Assembly: GCA_027487845.1 (NCBI GenBank)
Contig: JAIYCV010000020.1
Location: forward strand, 1 to 36,871
Source: Flammeovirgaceae bacterium
GTDB taxonomy: Bacteria; Bacteroidota; Bacteroidia; Cytophagales; Cyclobacteriaceae
Length of the DNA stretch: 36,871 bases
Reading direction: 5' to 3'
In this document: piece by piece, positions 7,591 to 16,430 of the stretch
How the letters are laid out: every line of letters begins with the position of its first letter
Position numbering within the stretch: position 1 is the first letter of the stretch
Notes under the pieces: generated by a model
The model's database searches: none
What the model was told of the DNA's origin: nothing
The model's input: the letters and a program-made list of their open reading frames with translations, nothing else
Position numbers and translations under genes: made by a program

Positions 7591-8797
7591 ACCGTGACGA
7601 TTGTTCAAGAATAACGCCTTGTTTGTTTCTATACTCTTGATACACCTTTTGATCGTAGTTTTTTATGGTAATGAGCCTTAGCCCCGTATTGTAATACACT
7701 TCAAAAGATAAGCTTAAATGCTCAATCAATTTTAGGATTTTGTTTTCTCTAAAATCAACACAAAACGAAAGGGAAATGGCCGAGTTTTGCATTACGTTTA
7801 TCTTCACATTATGATCAGCAAGTGTTTTAAAAATGAATCCAAGCTGGTCTTCATCAATAAATGAATAGTCGGTGACCTTGCAAGAAATCAAACATTGATT
7901 TTCCTTAAATACAACAAGTGTGGGCAACTGCGCCACATGGCAATCATGAATTAATGTGCCCGGCAGTTCCGGATTTGTAAAGCTCTTTACATAAAGTGGG
8001 ATTAGTTGATTAGCCAGTGGCTTGATCGTTTTTGGATGGATTATCGAAGCTCCATAGTAGGTCATTTCTGCCGCCTCTTTATAGGGAAGTTCTTCAAAAA
8101 TAGTTGCCGAACTAATTTTTTTGGGATCCGCACTCATCACACCGGGCACATCCTTCCAGATTGTAACCGATTTTGCTTTTAAGCAAGAAGCGAAAATGGC
8201 AGCCGAAAAATCCGATCCTTCTCGCCCTAAGGTAGTAGTTTTGCCTTCCGTGTTTGATCCTATAAAACCTTGCGTAATGATGGTATTTCCATCTACTAGA
8301 GCCGTATCGATGTTACGCTTAGTAATGTTCCAGTCTACTTTCGCTTCTCGATAAACTGAATCGGTAGCGATTATGTTTCGAGCGTCTTGCCATTTTATTT
8401 CGTTCGTTTTTTTTTGCAAAACGTGATACAAAATCACGGAAGAAAGTACCTCACCCAGCGAAACCACCTGATCGTATACTTCATCAAAGTCGCCTGACGA
8501 TTTAGCGGCATTCTCCACTGCACTGAAAAGCGTATCAACTTCGTTAAAAATTAAGTCGTTTGGCTCAAAGAGCTCTTGAATCACTGCATAGTGAAGGGCT
8601 TTAAGTTGGCTCAATTCATTTTCAAAATCCTTATTTGCATGCGCCAGACTCGCTATTTTCTCTAATGCGTCAGTTGTTTTACCGATGGCAGAAACAACTA
8701 CCAATTTCCTTTCGGGATAGGAAGAAATAATAGCAGCCACATTCTTTATAGCAGCTGAATTTTTGAGGGACGCCCCTCCAAACTTGAAGACAATCAT
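7562..8797 (-). CDS. lysC: Aspartate kinase
   Basis: The enzyme phosphorylates aspartate, the first step toward lysine, threonine, methionine and diaminopimelate. I take the start at the ATG at 8797, giving 411 residues beginning MIVFKFGGASLKN, the kinase signature (KFGGTS in most homologues). The frame is open to 8890, but that extension would run through the fbp promoter and start. SQGFIGSN and TTTLGREGSDFSAA are the nucleotide and aspartate site; about 130 C-terminal residues form the ACT-domain region that usually carries feedback control. It is monofunctional, without a fused homoserine dehydrogenase. It diverges from fbp across 62 bases holding a perfect palindrome. Confidence 0.9.
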   Translation of the reverse strand: MIVFKFGGASLKNSAAIKNVAAIISSYPERKLVVVSAIGKTTDALEKIASLAHANKDFENELSQLKALHYAVIQELFEPNDLIFNEVDTLFSAVENAAKSSGDFDEVYDQVVSLGEVLSSVILYHVLQKKTNEIKWQDARNIIATDSVYREAKVDWNITKRNIDTALVDGNTIITQGFIGSNTEGKTTTLGREGSDFSAAIFASCLKAKSVTIWKDVPGVMSADPKKISSATIFEELPYKEAAEMTYYGASIIHPKTIKPLANQLIPLYVKSFTNPELPGTLIHDCHVAQLPTLVVFKENQCLISCKVTDYSFIDEDQLGFIFKTLADHNVKINVMQNSAISLSFCVDFRENKILKLIEHLSLSFEVYYNTGLRLITIKNYDQKVYQEYRNKQGVILEQSSRSTLQLLVKD

Positions 8798-8801
8798 AAA
8801 A

Positions 8802-8831
8802 TTGATTACAAACGTTTGTTTGGTATATTTG
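8802..8831 (+). promoter_or_regulatory. Bacteroidota-type promoter for fbp
   Basis: TTG (8802-8804), a 19-base spacer, then TATATTTG (8824-8831) is an exact fit to the -33/-7 consensus of this phylum (TTG and TAnnTTTG). It points toward fbp, whose ATG lies 28 bases further on. It is the best promoter in the window. Confidence 0.65.
8808..8819. promoter_or_regulatory. 12-base perfect palindrome within the fbp promoter
   Basis: ACAAACGTTTGT is a perfect palindrome lying between the -33 and -7 boxes of fbp and 11 bases upstream of the divergent aspartate kinase start. This is the position of an operator able to block fbp and perhaps both genes. The regulator is unknown. A chance palindrome in AT-rich DNA is possible. 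Confidence 0.35.
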
Positions 8832-8859
8832 CTTGTTTTTCGGCCACAAGATAAAATAA

Positions 8860-9858
8860 ATGATAGAAGCCTCCAGAATAGCTCATTCAATTGGTATCAC
8901 ACTCGATCGATTTATAAAAAACAATCAAGATCAGTTTCAGTTTGCCAGCGGGGAACTCTCTCAGATTTTGCGCGATATTGCCTTGGCATCTAAAGTGGTA
9001 AACCGCGAAGTAAACAAAGCTGGTCTGATCGACATAATGGGGCCAATAGGAACAAGTAACATGGGTGGAGAAAGTCAACAGAAACTTGACATTTTAGCAA
9101 ACATTCGATTCACCAGAGCACTGACCAAGGGAGGCGAAGTGTGTGCCTTGATTTCTGAAGAAACAGAATCGTATGTTGACTTAAACAACGAGGGAAAATA
9201 TGTAATTGCGATTGATCCGCTTGACGGCTCATCTAACATTGACGTAAATGTTTCGATCGGCACAATTTTTTCGGTTTACCGCAGAAAAACACCGGTTGGC
9301 ATGGCTATCACTGAGCGGGATATCTTGCAAAAAGGCTCCGACCAGGTGGCCTCTGGCTATATTCTTTATGGTTCTTCCACGCTGTTAGTTTACACAACCG
9401 GGCATGGCGTAAATGGATTTACCTATGAATCGACATTAGGGGAATACTTTCTGTCACATCCTAACATGGAAATTCCAGAGGACGGGAAAATGTATTCTAT
9501 CAACGAAGGCTTGAGCAATAGCTTTAGCGAAGGGGTTAAACAGTACTTAAACTATTGTAAAACAAACAACTATTCGGCTCGATATATTGGATCACTGGTA
9601 GCAGACTTTCATAGAAATTTATTGAAAGGAGGCATTTACATTTACCCAGCTACCACACAACATGTGCACGGAAAGCTTCGACTTACGTATGAATGCAATG
9701 CGCTGGCTTTTTTGATAGAGCAAGCTGGCGGCAAAGCAACAGATGGACTAACAAGAATACTTGATATTGAACCAAAAGATTTGCACCAGCGGACACCTTT
9801 TTTGGTGGGCTCAATGAAAATGGTAGAAAAAGCAGAGCAACTTTTAAACACAACTTAA
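8860..9858 (+). CDS. fbp: Fructose-1,6-bisphosphatase, class I
   Basis: Hydrolyses fructose 1,6-bisphosphate to fructose 6-phosphate in gluconeogenesis. The 332-residue protein carries the class I metal site: EE in ISEETE (about 99-103) and [10 protein letters not shown] (119-128), with NEG and [13 protein letters not shown] further on. [20 protein letters not shown] is the conserved C-terminal motif with a catalytic Glu. The start follows an A-rich leader (ATAAAATAA). It is first in a two-gene unit with phhA, whose TTG start comes one base after the fbp stop. Confidence 0.95.
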   Translation: MIEASRIAHSIGITLDRFIKNNQDQFQFASGELSQILRDIALASKVVNREVNKAGLIDIMGPIGTSNMGGESQQKLDILANIRFTRALTKGGEVCALISEETESYVDLNNEGKYVIAIDPLDGSSNIDVNVSIGTIFSVYRRKTPVGMAITERDILQKGSDQVASGYILYGSSTLLVYTTGHGVNGFTYESTLGEYFLSHPNMEIPEDGKMYSINEGLSNSFSEGVKQYLNYCKTNNYSARYIGSLVADFHRNLLKGGIYIYPATTQHVHGKLRLTYECNALAFLIEQAGGKATDGLTRILDIEPKDLHQRTPFLVGSMKMVEKAEQLLNTT

Positions 9859-9859
9859 A

Positions 9860-10567
9860 TTGAAACAGATCTACGAAAAATATACCCCACAAGACCATCA
9901 AGTTTGGCAACTACTATTTGAACGCCAAATGAAACAATTGCCTGAATTAGCTTCACCCGCGTATTTGGCGGGAATTGAAAAGGCGGGTTTAGTAGGTGCT
10001 AAAATCCCCGATTTCGTTGAAATGAACGAACGTTTAATGAAAATCACTGGCTGGCAAGTGACGGAAGTTGGGGGGCTTATTCCCAATAAAGATTTTTTTG
10101 AGTTGTTGGCAAGAAAAAAATTTCCTTCCAGCACATGGCTTAGAAAGTTAGAACAGCTAGAATATTTGGAGGAACCAGACATGTTTCACGATGTCTTCGG
10201 GCACGTGCCGTTGCTAACCAATCATGATTTCTGTGGCTTTTTAAAAGGCCTTAGCGAGATTGCGTTACAAGTTATTGACAGTGACGATGCAATCGAAAAT
10301 ATCTCTAGAATTTATTGGTACACGGTTGAGTTTGGATTAATCAAAGAAGAAAAACTATTAATCTATGGAGCAGGAATTCTTTCATCGGGAGGAGAATCTA
10401 TGTATTCGCTGAAAAGCAAAATACCCACTCGTTTACCTTATGATGTAAAGACCATAGCGAACACTCCGTATATCAAAGATAAATTTCAATTACAATACTT
10501 CGTAATCGAAAGCTACAGGCAACTATTTGACTCCCTTGGCGAGATAGAAAAAGAAATTATCAAGTAA
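9860..10567 (+). CDS. phhA: Phenylalanine 4-monooxygenase
   Basis: This non-heme iron, pterin-dependent enzyme hydroxylates phenylalanine to tyrosine. The 235-residue protein has the iron ligands in order: H110 and H115 in FHDVFGHVP, and E157 in WYTVEFGL. GLIPNKDFFELLARKKFPS and the GAGILSSGGE segment also match the aromatic amino acid hydroxylase core. The start is a TTG at 9860, because no ATG occurs before residue 24 and bacterial homologues begin with a similar KQxYxKYT segment. It follows fbp after one base and is therefore probably translated by coupling. No dedicated pterin dehydratase gene is in the window. Confidence 0.92.
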   Translation: MKQIYEKYTPQDHQVWQLLFERQMKQLPELASPAYLAGIEKAGLVGAKIPDFVEMNERLMKITGWQVTEVGGLIPNKDFFELLARKKFPSSTWLRKLEQLEYLEEPDMFHDVFGHVPLLTNHDFCGFLKGLSEIALQVIDSDDAIENISRIYWYTVEFGLIKEEKLLIYGAGILSSGGESMYSLKSKIPTRLPYDVKTIANTPYIKDKFQLQYFVIESYRQLFDSLGEIEKEIIK

Positions 10568-10569
10568 CT

Positions 10570-11004
10570 TTATTTTTCTTCGGTTGGTGCTTCAACTTCT
10601 TTAATGGGAGCTGTTAATATCTCTGGCACCTGTTGAAGGATGATTTGATACCATTTCACCAGCTTCTTAATATCGGATACATAGACGCGGCTTTCGTCAT
10701 ATTCTGGCAAAACAGATTTGAGAAAGGATTTTAGTTCAGTTGGATCGGATTCAGAAGTAAGCCCAATATCGTTCCCAAAATCTTTGTGTATTTTTTGAAG
10801 CACCTCTTCTAACGATACAGTTCCTTTTTGAGTAGTAGTATAAATTGAAATCTCCTTTAATAAAGAGAGTTTTTGCGAAGCCGCAGCCACAATCTTGATT
10901 TTAGCTTCGTCAAGAGATTCTAGTATTACACCCCCTTTTGTTGGTTTCAATACCCTAAAAAGACCCCCTTTCCCGCTAATTGCCGCTATTTCTTGTAACT
11001 CCAT
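10570..11004 (-). CDS. DUF5606-family protein
   Basis: The 144-residue cytoplasmic protein opens MELQEIAAISGKGGLFRVLKPT, then GGVILESLDE and LSLLKEISIYT. This N-terminal pattern characterises the small Bacteroidota family DUF5606, whose role is unknown. The middle (LEEVLQKIHKDFG and PEYDESRVYVSDIKKLVKWY) looks helical, and the tail is rich in Glu and Pro. It lies 24 bases downstream of engB on the same strand and probably shares its transcript; it converges on phhA with a 2-base gap. Confidence 0.8.
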   Translation of the reverse strand: MELQEIAAISGKGGLFRVLKPTKGGVILESLDEAKIKIVAAASQKLSLLKEISIYTTTQKGTVSLEEVLQKIHKDFGNDIGLTSESDPTELKSFLKSVLPEYDESRVYVSDIKKLVKWYQIILQQVPEILTAPIKEVEAPTEEK

Positions 11005-11028
11005 AGATTGATTTTTACAGCGGCAAAA

Positions 11029-11637
11029 CTAATCAATTTTAGGTTGAGCCTTGATTGCATCCCCAATAAAATCCAAGATCTCTTTGCGCCCGGTTTTTGA
11101 AACAGTAGAAGTCAGAAATATAGGCGGCAAGGTTTCCCAGATTGAATTCATTTTTTCAAAGAATCTTTTTTTGGAAAATTCAAGCTCATTTCGCTTTAAT
11201 TTATCGGTTTTTGTAAGAACAATCGCCAATGGCTGACCGTGCACGCCAAGCCATTCGATAAAATCGAGATCGATCTTCTGGGGTTCTAAACGCGCGTCTA
11301 CCAAAATAAAGGTGCAGTACAAATTCTCGCGCAGCAGGAGATAATCTTCAATCATTTTGCCAAAACTTTCTCGCAATTCCTTATTAGTTTTCGCATAACC
11401 ATATCCAGGAAGATCCACCAAATACCATTTCTTATCGATCTCGAAATGATTGATCGTCTGTGTTTTACCAGGCTTTACAGAAATTTTAGCAAGCGATTTC
11501 CGGTTTGTTAGTAAATTGATGAGTGAAGATTTCCCAACGTTAGATCGACCAATAAATGCAAATTCGGGTTTATTAGGAACGGGGCATTTCGCTACTACCG
11601 TGCTGCTTATTAAAAATTCAGAAATTTGTATTTCCAT
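11029..11637 (-). CDS. engB: Ribosome biogenesis GTPase EngB (YsxC/YihA)
   Basis: EngB is a small GTPase needed for large ribosomal subunit assembly. The 202-residue protein has GRSNVGKSS (P-loop, 30-38), the switch segment PGKTQTINHFEI, DLPGYGYAK (G3, 75-83) and LTKTDKL (G4), each very close to the family consensus. Length is typical. It is upstream of the DUF5606 gene. With rsgA at 2926-3837, it is the second ribosome-assembly GTPase in the window. Confidence 0.95.
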   Translation of the reverse strand: MEIQISEFLISSTVVAKCPVPNKPEFAFIGRSNVGKSSLINLLTNRKSLAKISVKPGKTQTINHFEIDKKWYLVDLPGYGYAKTNKELRESFGKMIEDYLLLRENLYCTFILVDARLEPQKIDLDFIEWLGVHGQPLAIVLTKTDKLKRNELEFSKKRFFEKMNSIWETLPPIFLTSTVSKTGRKEILDFIGDAIKAQPKID

Positions 11638-11790
11638 CTAGATTTAGTTAAAGTATTAATTGAAGTAGAAAATGGTAATTGAGTAAGGTTGCGATAATTG
11701 AAGATTTTTTTAAGTTTTACTTTTTATAATTTTTTATTAAATTGCACGTCTGGAAGCTATTTTTAGGTAAGGTTAAACACATTTTTTAAT

Positions 11791-13980
11791 ATGAACTGCT
11801 GCCTCCGAATTTTATTTATGGCCGTTTGGCTGGTTTTATCAAGCAAACTTGCTTTATCTCAAGCGCAGGATAAAAAATTAGCGCAAGAATACTTTGAACA
11901 AGCCGAAGATGTGCTAAAAGAAACGAAAGCGATCGACCAAGCGCGCGATCTTTTTGTTATTGCGGCCGATACCGACACGACCAATCTAAAGGCAAATTTC
12001 GAGGCTGGTTACACGTATATTCATACTGTAAACAAGGAATTAGCCACAAAATTTTTTCTACGTGTTTACAGACAAAGCCCGAATTATCGATTTGAAATTG
12101 AATATCGAATTGGTCAAGGCTATCAGTTTGGCTTGCAGTTTGACCAAGCAGTTAAGTATTACAAAATGTATAAAAATAAAATTTCTAAAAGCACAGCAGG
12201 AATAAGTCAAGGTATTCCTTCTTCGGCTGATGTAGATAAGCGGATTACTGAATGTTCGAATGGCAAAGAATTCATCGCGAATCCCAAAAACTATTCCATC
12301 ATTCACATGGGGGATGGAATAAATTCTGAATTTGACGACTATGGGCCAGTAATTAATGAGGACGAAGACGAAATGATTTTCACCACCAGGCGCAGAGAAG
12401 GCAACACAAACGAAGACGTGTATGAAGATAACTTACCTTACGAAGATATTTTTATCACCAAAAAAGTAGGCAAGAAATGGAGCAAGGCCGAAAATATTGG
12501 CCCCACGGTGAATAGAAAAACCAATGAATCAAGCATCGCCCTTTCTGCCGATGGAAAAACACTCTTAATTTATCATGATGAGGGAAATGGAGACATTTAT
12601 GAATGCGAGCTTCAAAAAGATGGAACGTGGGGCACACCGGTGCCTTTGCCCGATGTAATCAACTCTTCCTATAAAGAATCATCTGTATCGTTAACCAAAG
12701 ACGGAAATACCCTCTACTTTGCCAGTAACAGACCCGGTGGTTTAGGAGGTTTGGACATTTATGTATGCACAAAAGACAGTAGAGGTAATTGGAGTCGTGT
12801 AAAAAATCTAGGGCCTTCCATCAACAGTGCCGAAGATGAAGAATCACCTTTTATCGACTACGAAGGCACTACGCTGTATTTTAGCACAAAAGCCAGACGA
12901 GGTATGGGAGGCTATGACATTTTCAAAAGCCAATTTGACAAAGATAAAAACGAATGGAACGAACCTGTAAACCTGGGATACCCTATCAACACCCCCGATG
13001 ATGACGCGTTTTATGTAGCAACCAAAGATGGCCAACGAGCTTATTACGCTTCTGTAAGGGAAGACGGCCTAGGTTATCAGGATATCTACATGATTACAAT
13101 TGGGGAGGAGAAAAATGAACCAACTCCGGTACCTCCCACGATTGCAGATAATAGCAAGGCAGACTCATTGGCCGCTGCAGAAGCTGCTCAAAGAATCGTT
13201 AAAAAAGACCCCATTGCAAAACCGGCCGTTGAACAGCCAAAAAAAGAAGTAACAAAACCAGCGGTGGCCAAGGTGGAACCTAAAAAAGAAACGACCACAA
13301 AACCTATCATAAAAAATGAAGAACCCAAAAAGAAGGAGCCAGCAAAAATAGAGCCAATCAATTACATCGTTCAAGTGGTTGACGAATCCACCAAAAATCC
13401 GTTAGACGCAAAAATTAAACTGCAAGGATTTAAGGACAATATAATGGTAGGCGTAAGTTCACCTTCTGTTGGCACCTATGAGTTTTCTATCACCTCTACG
13501 AAGCCAAAGCAATATCGCTTATATGTAGAAAAGGAGGGCTATTTGTTTGTAAACGAAGCGTTAAATATAGAAGGAGCGAGTGCCAACCCAAAGAAACTAA
13601 CTAAAACGGTGGCGCTTAGAAAACTCTCTGTAGGGTCAAGTTCTATTCTTAAAAATATTTATTTTGATTTCGACAAAGCGCAATTAAAACCAGAAAGCAC
13701 CACCGAGTTGAATAAACTCGAAGCACTACTGAGACAGAACAACAATATGGTAATCGAAATTGGAGGGCACACAGACGTTGTCGGTTCGAGAGCGGTAAAC
13801 CTAAAATTATCTCAATTGAGAGCCAACGCGGTGCGCAGCTTTTTGGTAAAGAAAGGGATAGATCCAAGAAGAGTGCAGGCAAAGGGTTATGGTAAAGACC
13901 GACCGCTTGCCAGCAATGATGATGAAAAAGAAGGCAGAGAACTAAACCGGAGAGTTGAATTTAAAGTCTTAACAAATTAA
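11791..13980 (+). CDS. PorE-like TPR / beta-propeller / OmpA-domain protein
   Basis: The 729-residue exported protein has a signal peptide (about 1-24), TPR-like helices (30-135), PD40 propeller blades (170-435, with repeats such as LSADGKTLLIY and LTKDGNTLYFASNRPGG), a Lys/Pro-rich linker (445-520), a carboxypeptidase-regulatory-like domain (523-610) and an OmpA C-terminal peptidoglycan-binding domain (620-729) with GGHTDVVGS and LSQLRA. This exact order is that of PorE, the type IX secretion component that tethers the machine to peptidoglycan. Bacteroidota genomes carry several proteins of this architecture, so PorE itself is not proven. No lipobox Cys is seen after the signal, unlike reported PorE lipoproteins. 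A 153-base AT-rich region precedes it. porT lies 740 bases downstream. Confidence 0.75.
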   Translation: MNCCLRILFMAVWLVLSSKLALSQAQDKKLAQEYFEQAEDVLKETKAIDQARDLFVIAADTDTTNLKANFEAGYTYIHTVNKELATKFFLRVYRQSPNYRFEIEYRIGQGYQFGLQFDQAVKYYKMYKNKISKSTAGISQGIPSSADVDKRITECSNGKEFIANPKNYSIIHMGDGINSEFDDYGPVINEDEDEMIFTTRRREGNTNEDVYEDNLPYEDIFITKKVGKKWSKAENIGPTVNRKTNESSIALSADGKTLLIYHDEGNGDIYECELQKDGTWGTPVPLPDVINSSYKESSVSLTKDGNTLYFASNRPGGLGGLDIYVCTKDSRGNWSRVKNLGPSINSAEDEESPFIDYEGTTLYFSTKARRGMGGYDIFKSQFDKDKNEWNEPVNLGYPINTPDDDAFYVATKDGQRAYYASVREDGLGYQDIYMITIGEEKNEPTPVPPTIADNSKADSLAAAEAAQRIVKKDPIAKPAVEQPKKEVTKPAVAKVEPKKETTTKPIIKNEEPKKKEPAKIEPINYIVQVVDESTKNPLDAKIKLQGFKDNIMVGVSSPSVGTYEFSITSTKPKQYRLYVEKEGYLFVNEALNIEGASANPKKLTKTVALRKLSVGSSSILKNIYFDFDKAQLKPESTTELNKLEALLRQNNNMVIEIGGHTDVVGSRAVNLKLSQLRANAVRSFLVKKGIDPRRVQAKGYGKDRPLASNDDEKEGRELNRRVEFKVLTN

Positions 13981-14050
13981 TTCATTTCTTTTCGTCATTT
14001 TTGAACTATTGAAAGGGGGTATGGTTTAATCCATAACCAATCAAACAACC

Positions 14051-14773
14051 ATGACAGTAGTTCCTTACAAAACTGATATTGATTCGAAAAAAGATCAAGT
14101 CGCTAAAATGTTTAACAACATCAGCGGCAGGTATGACTTCTTAAATCATTTTCTCAGTGCTGGCATCGATGTAGTTTGGAGAAGAAAAGCAATAAAATTG
14201 CTGAGCGAAGTTCAACCAAAAAATATCTTAGACGTGGCGACAGGCACGGGGGACTTCGCGATTGAAGCATTGCAGCTAAAGCCCGAAAAAATAATTGGGG
14301 TTGACATATCAGATGGTATGCTGGCGGTTGGAAGAAAAAAGATGATGACGAACGGTTATTCGGATATAATTCAACTAATACAGGGCGATTCAGAGAATCT
14401 TCCGTTCGAGGAAAATAAATTCGATGCGGCCATCGTTGCTTTTGGAGTGCGCAACTTTGAGAATTTGGAAAAAGGGTTAAGTGAAATAATTCGGGTTTTA
14501 AAACCAGGCGGAAAATTGGTGGTGCTAGAATTTTCTAAACCCACTCGTTTTCCTTTTAAGCAAGTGTACATGCTTTATTTCAAAGCAATTTTGCCCCTAA
14601 TTGGCAGAACAATTTCAAAAGATAAATCTGCTTATACGTATTTACCAGAATCTGTAGACGCTTTTCCTGACGGATCAAAGTTTACCACTATTCTAAAAAA
14701 AGTTGGCTTTAATAACACGACATGCAAGCCCCTAACATTTGGCATAAGCTCGCTCTACACAGGCTCAAAGTAA
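14051..14773 (+). CDS. ubiE: Demethylmenaquinone methyltransferase (MenG/UbiE)
   Basis: Methylates demethylmenaquinone with S-adenosylmethionine, the last step of menaquinone synthesis. The 240-residue protein contains [14 protein letters not shown] (20-33), the SAM-binding motif [10 protein letters not shown] (61-70), GVDIS, and [17 protein letters not shown] followed by RVLKPGG, all characteristic of UbiE/MenG rather than generic methyltransferases. In Bacteroidota, which use menaquinone, it serves only that pathway. Its 3' end overlaps the porT start by 52 bases, so the two are co-transcribed. Confidence 0.94.
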   Translation: MTVVPYKTDIDSKKDQVAKMFNNISGRYDFLNHFLSAGIDVVWRRKAIKLLSEVQPKNILDVATGTGDFAIEALQLKPEKIIGVDISDGMLAVGRKKMMTNGYSDIIQLIQGDSENLPFEENKFDAAIVAFGVRNFENLEKGLSEIIRVLKPGGKLVVLEFSKPTRFPFKQVYMLYFKAILPLIGRTISKDKSAYTYLPESVDAFPDGSKFTTILKKVGFNNTTCKPLTFGISSLYTGSK

Positions 14774-15459
14774 TTCTAATAGGGTTTACGTTGTTCCTGC
14801 CTTGGCTTTGCAACGCACAAACTTATAATTGGGCAAAGCAAAACAATCCCTATTACGAGCGAAGAAAGATAAGCTATGGCTTTGTAATAGGTATTCATAC
14901 TTCAGGCTATCAAGTAAAGTATTCAGATAAATTCGTAACACCGAAATTTGATACCCTTCATTCAGTGATGGCTCCATTATCTGCGGGTTTTTCACTCGGT
15001 TTTCTCGCAAATCTAAAACTGTTTGAGTACCTCGATTTTCGACTGATGCCAAAAGCGGCATTTTATAATCACAAATTGATTTACAATTTTACAAACGACA
15101 CTAAACGCGAGTTGCTCATCGAAACCACGATGGTTGAACTGCCGCTGCTTTTCAAATATAAATCTCAACGCAGAGGGAATGTACGGATGTATATGGTGGG
15201 CGGTGTTACCCCTGGTTTTGAGCTAAGTAGCAAAAAAGACGACAGCACGATTTCTTCAAACCTACAAATTTACGGCACCAACATGAGCCTCGATGCCGGA
15301 TTGGGTTTTGATTTCTATTTTCCATTGTTTAAGTTTTCACAGGAAATTCGGTTTTCGCAAGGCATCTCAAACATTCTCGGAAATGCGCCAGGTATTTATA
15401 AAGATCCCATCAACAAGCTTAATACCAACACTGTATCTGTATATTTTATCTTTCAATAA
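14722..15459 (+). CDS. porT: PorT-like type IX secretion outer-membrane protein
   Basis: The 245-residue protein has a signal peptide ending in LCNAQ (about residue 33), [23 protein letters not shown], then beta-barrel-like strands ending in SVYFIFQ. Size, N-terminal pattern and placement directly after ubiE match PorT/SprT, an outer-membrane barrel required for type IX secretion and gliding in Bacteroidota. Its ATG at 14722 lies inside ubiE. No other start codon precedes the hydrophobic core, so the overlap appears real and implies coupled translation. General PorT-family barrels are the alternative, but the ubiE linkage favours true PorT. Confidence 0.8.
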   Translation: MQAPNIWHKLALHRLKVILIGFTLFLPWLCNAQTYNWAKQNNPYYERRKISYGFVIGIHTSGYQVKYSDKFVTPKFDTLHSVMAPLSAGFSLGFLANLKLFEYLDFRLMPKAAFYNHKLIYNFTNDTKRELLIETTMVELPLLFKYKSQRRGNVRMYMVGGVTPGFELSSKKDDSTISSNLQIYGTNMSLDAGLGFDFYFPLFKFSQEIRFSQGISNILGNAPGIYKDPINKLNTNTVSVYFIFQ

Positions 15460-15465
15460 TCTCGC

Positions 15466-15540
15466 ATGAAATCGCCATTGAGGTGCGCTACAGCAAAAGG
15501 ACTGATCATCAAGAGCGAAAAAATATTAACGTATGACTAA
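15466..15540 (+). repeat. Short peptide-coding repeat, copy 1
   Basis: ATGAAATCGCCATTGAG opens a 24-codon frame (MKSPLRCATAKGLI...) ending at a TAA that overlaps the SDR start by a few bases. The same 14-base opening and a similar peptide recur at 21263, and a diverged form at 21166. It may be a leader peptide or a dispersed repeat with a coding-like frame. No function is claimed. Confidence 0.4.
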
Positions 15541-16291
15541 AAACCGCATTGCCCTTATCACAGGCGCTACTTCAGGCATTGGCGAGGCTACCGCAAGGCT
15601 GCTTGCAAAAAACAATTTTTCTTTAATACTGTGTGGCCGAAGAGAGGATAAACTGCAATCGCTAAAACACGAATTGACTGCTTTAACTTCCGTAATCACC
15701 CTCTGCTTTGATGTTCGTTCAAAAGAAGATGTTAAGAAGCAACTGAATTCTATCATTGAAGAGTGGAGAGAAATTGACGTATTAATCAATAATGCGGGAA
15801 ATGCACACGGCCTCGACCCCATTCAATCTGCCAATCTAGACGATTGGGACGCCATGATTGACATCAATGTAAAAGGGTTGCTTTATGTTTCAAGAGAGAT
15901 ACTACCTGCAATGGTAAGTAAGAAGAAGGGACATATTGTTAATCTCGGCTCGATAGCGGCAAAACAAGCATATGCCAATGGAAGTGTGTATTGCGCCAGT
16001 AAAGCAGCCGTTGATTCCATTACCGAAGGTATGAGAATTGATTTAAACCCTTATGGGATAAAAGTTACGTCCATACACCCAGGCATGGTTGAAACAGAGT
16101 TTTCGCTCGTGCGTTTTAAGGGAGATAAAGAAAGGGCAGACAGTGTTTATAAAGGGTTGACCCCGCTCTCGGCAAATGACATAGCAGATGTTATTTTGTA
16201 TACACTTAATTGCCCACCGCATGTAGTCATTGCCGACTTGGTGATATTGCCCCTAGCGCAAGCAAGTGCAACTGTTGTGAAACGGAGTTAA
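15533..16291 (+). CDS. Short-chain dehydrogenase/reductase (YdfG-like)
   Basis: A 252-residue classical SDR with TGATSGIG (cofactor site, 10-17), NNAG (86-89), and catalytic S140, Y153 and K157 (YCASK). The basic residues in LCGRREDKL after the second strand favour NADP(H). NAGNAHGLDPIQ and the ending resemble YdfG-type 3-hydroxy acid (serine, allo-threonine) dehydrogenases, though substrate cannot be set from sequence alone. It is followed by a probable intrinsic terminator at 16362. Confidence 0.9.
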   Translation: MTKNRIALITGATSGIGEATARLLAKNNFSLILCGRREDKLQSLKHELTALTSVITLCFDVRSKEDVKKQLNSIIEEWREIDVLINNAGNAHGLDPIQSANLDDWDAMIDINVKGLLYVSREILPAMVSKKKGHIVNLGSIAAKQAYANGSVYCASKAAVDSITEGMRIDLNPYGIKVTSIHPGMVETEFSLVRFKGDKERADSVYKGLTPLSANDIADVILYTLNCPPHVVIADLVILPLAQASATVVKRS

Positions 16292-16361
16292 GCATGGTAA
16301 TTCAGTAGCCGCGAAAATCCAAAATCTATCCTTTTTTAGCGTGCCTCCCCTACCACTCGGT

Positions 16362-16397
16362 AGTTTGAGTGACTAACCATGAAAACTCAAACTTTTT
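16362..16397 (+). terminator. Probable intrinsic terminator after the SDR gene
   Basis: AGTTTGAGT (16362-16370) and ACTCAAACT (16385-16393) form a perfect 9-base stem with a 14-base loop, directly followed by a run of T. It lies 71 bases after the SDR stop and 34 bases before the next start, suiting termination of the upstream transcript. The stem is AT-rich, so strength is uncertain. Confidence 0.5.
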
Positions 16398-16430
16398 CCT
16401 GCAGCCCCGCATCAGAATAAAAAACAGTCT

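Noticed and set aside
8798..8890. Longer aspartate kinase start at 8890
   Set aside because: The extension crosses the fbp promoter and start codon, and the kinase motif normally begins within a few residues of the N-terminus.
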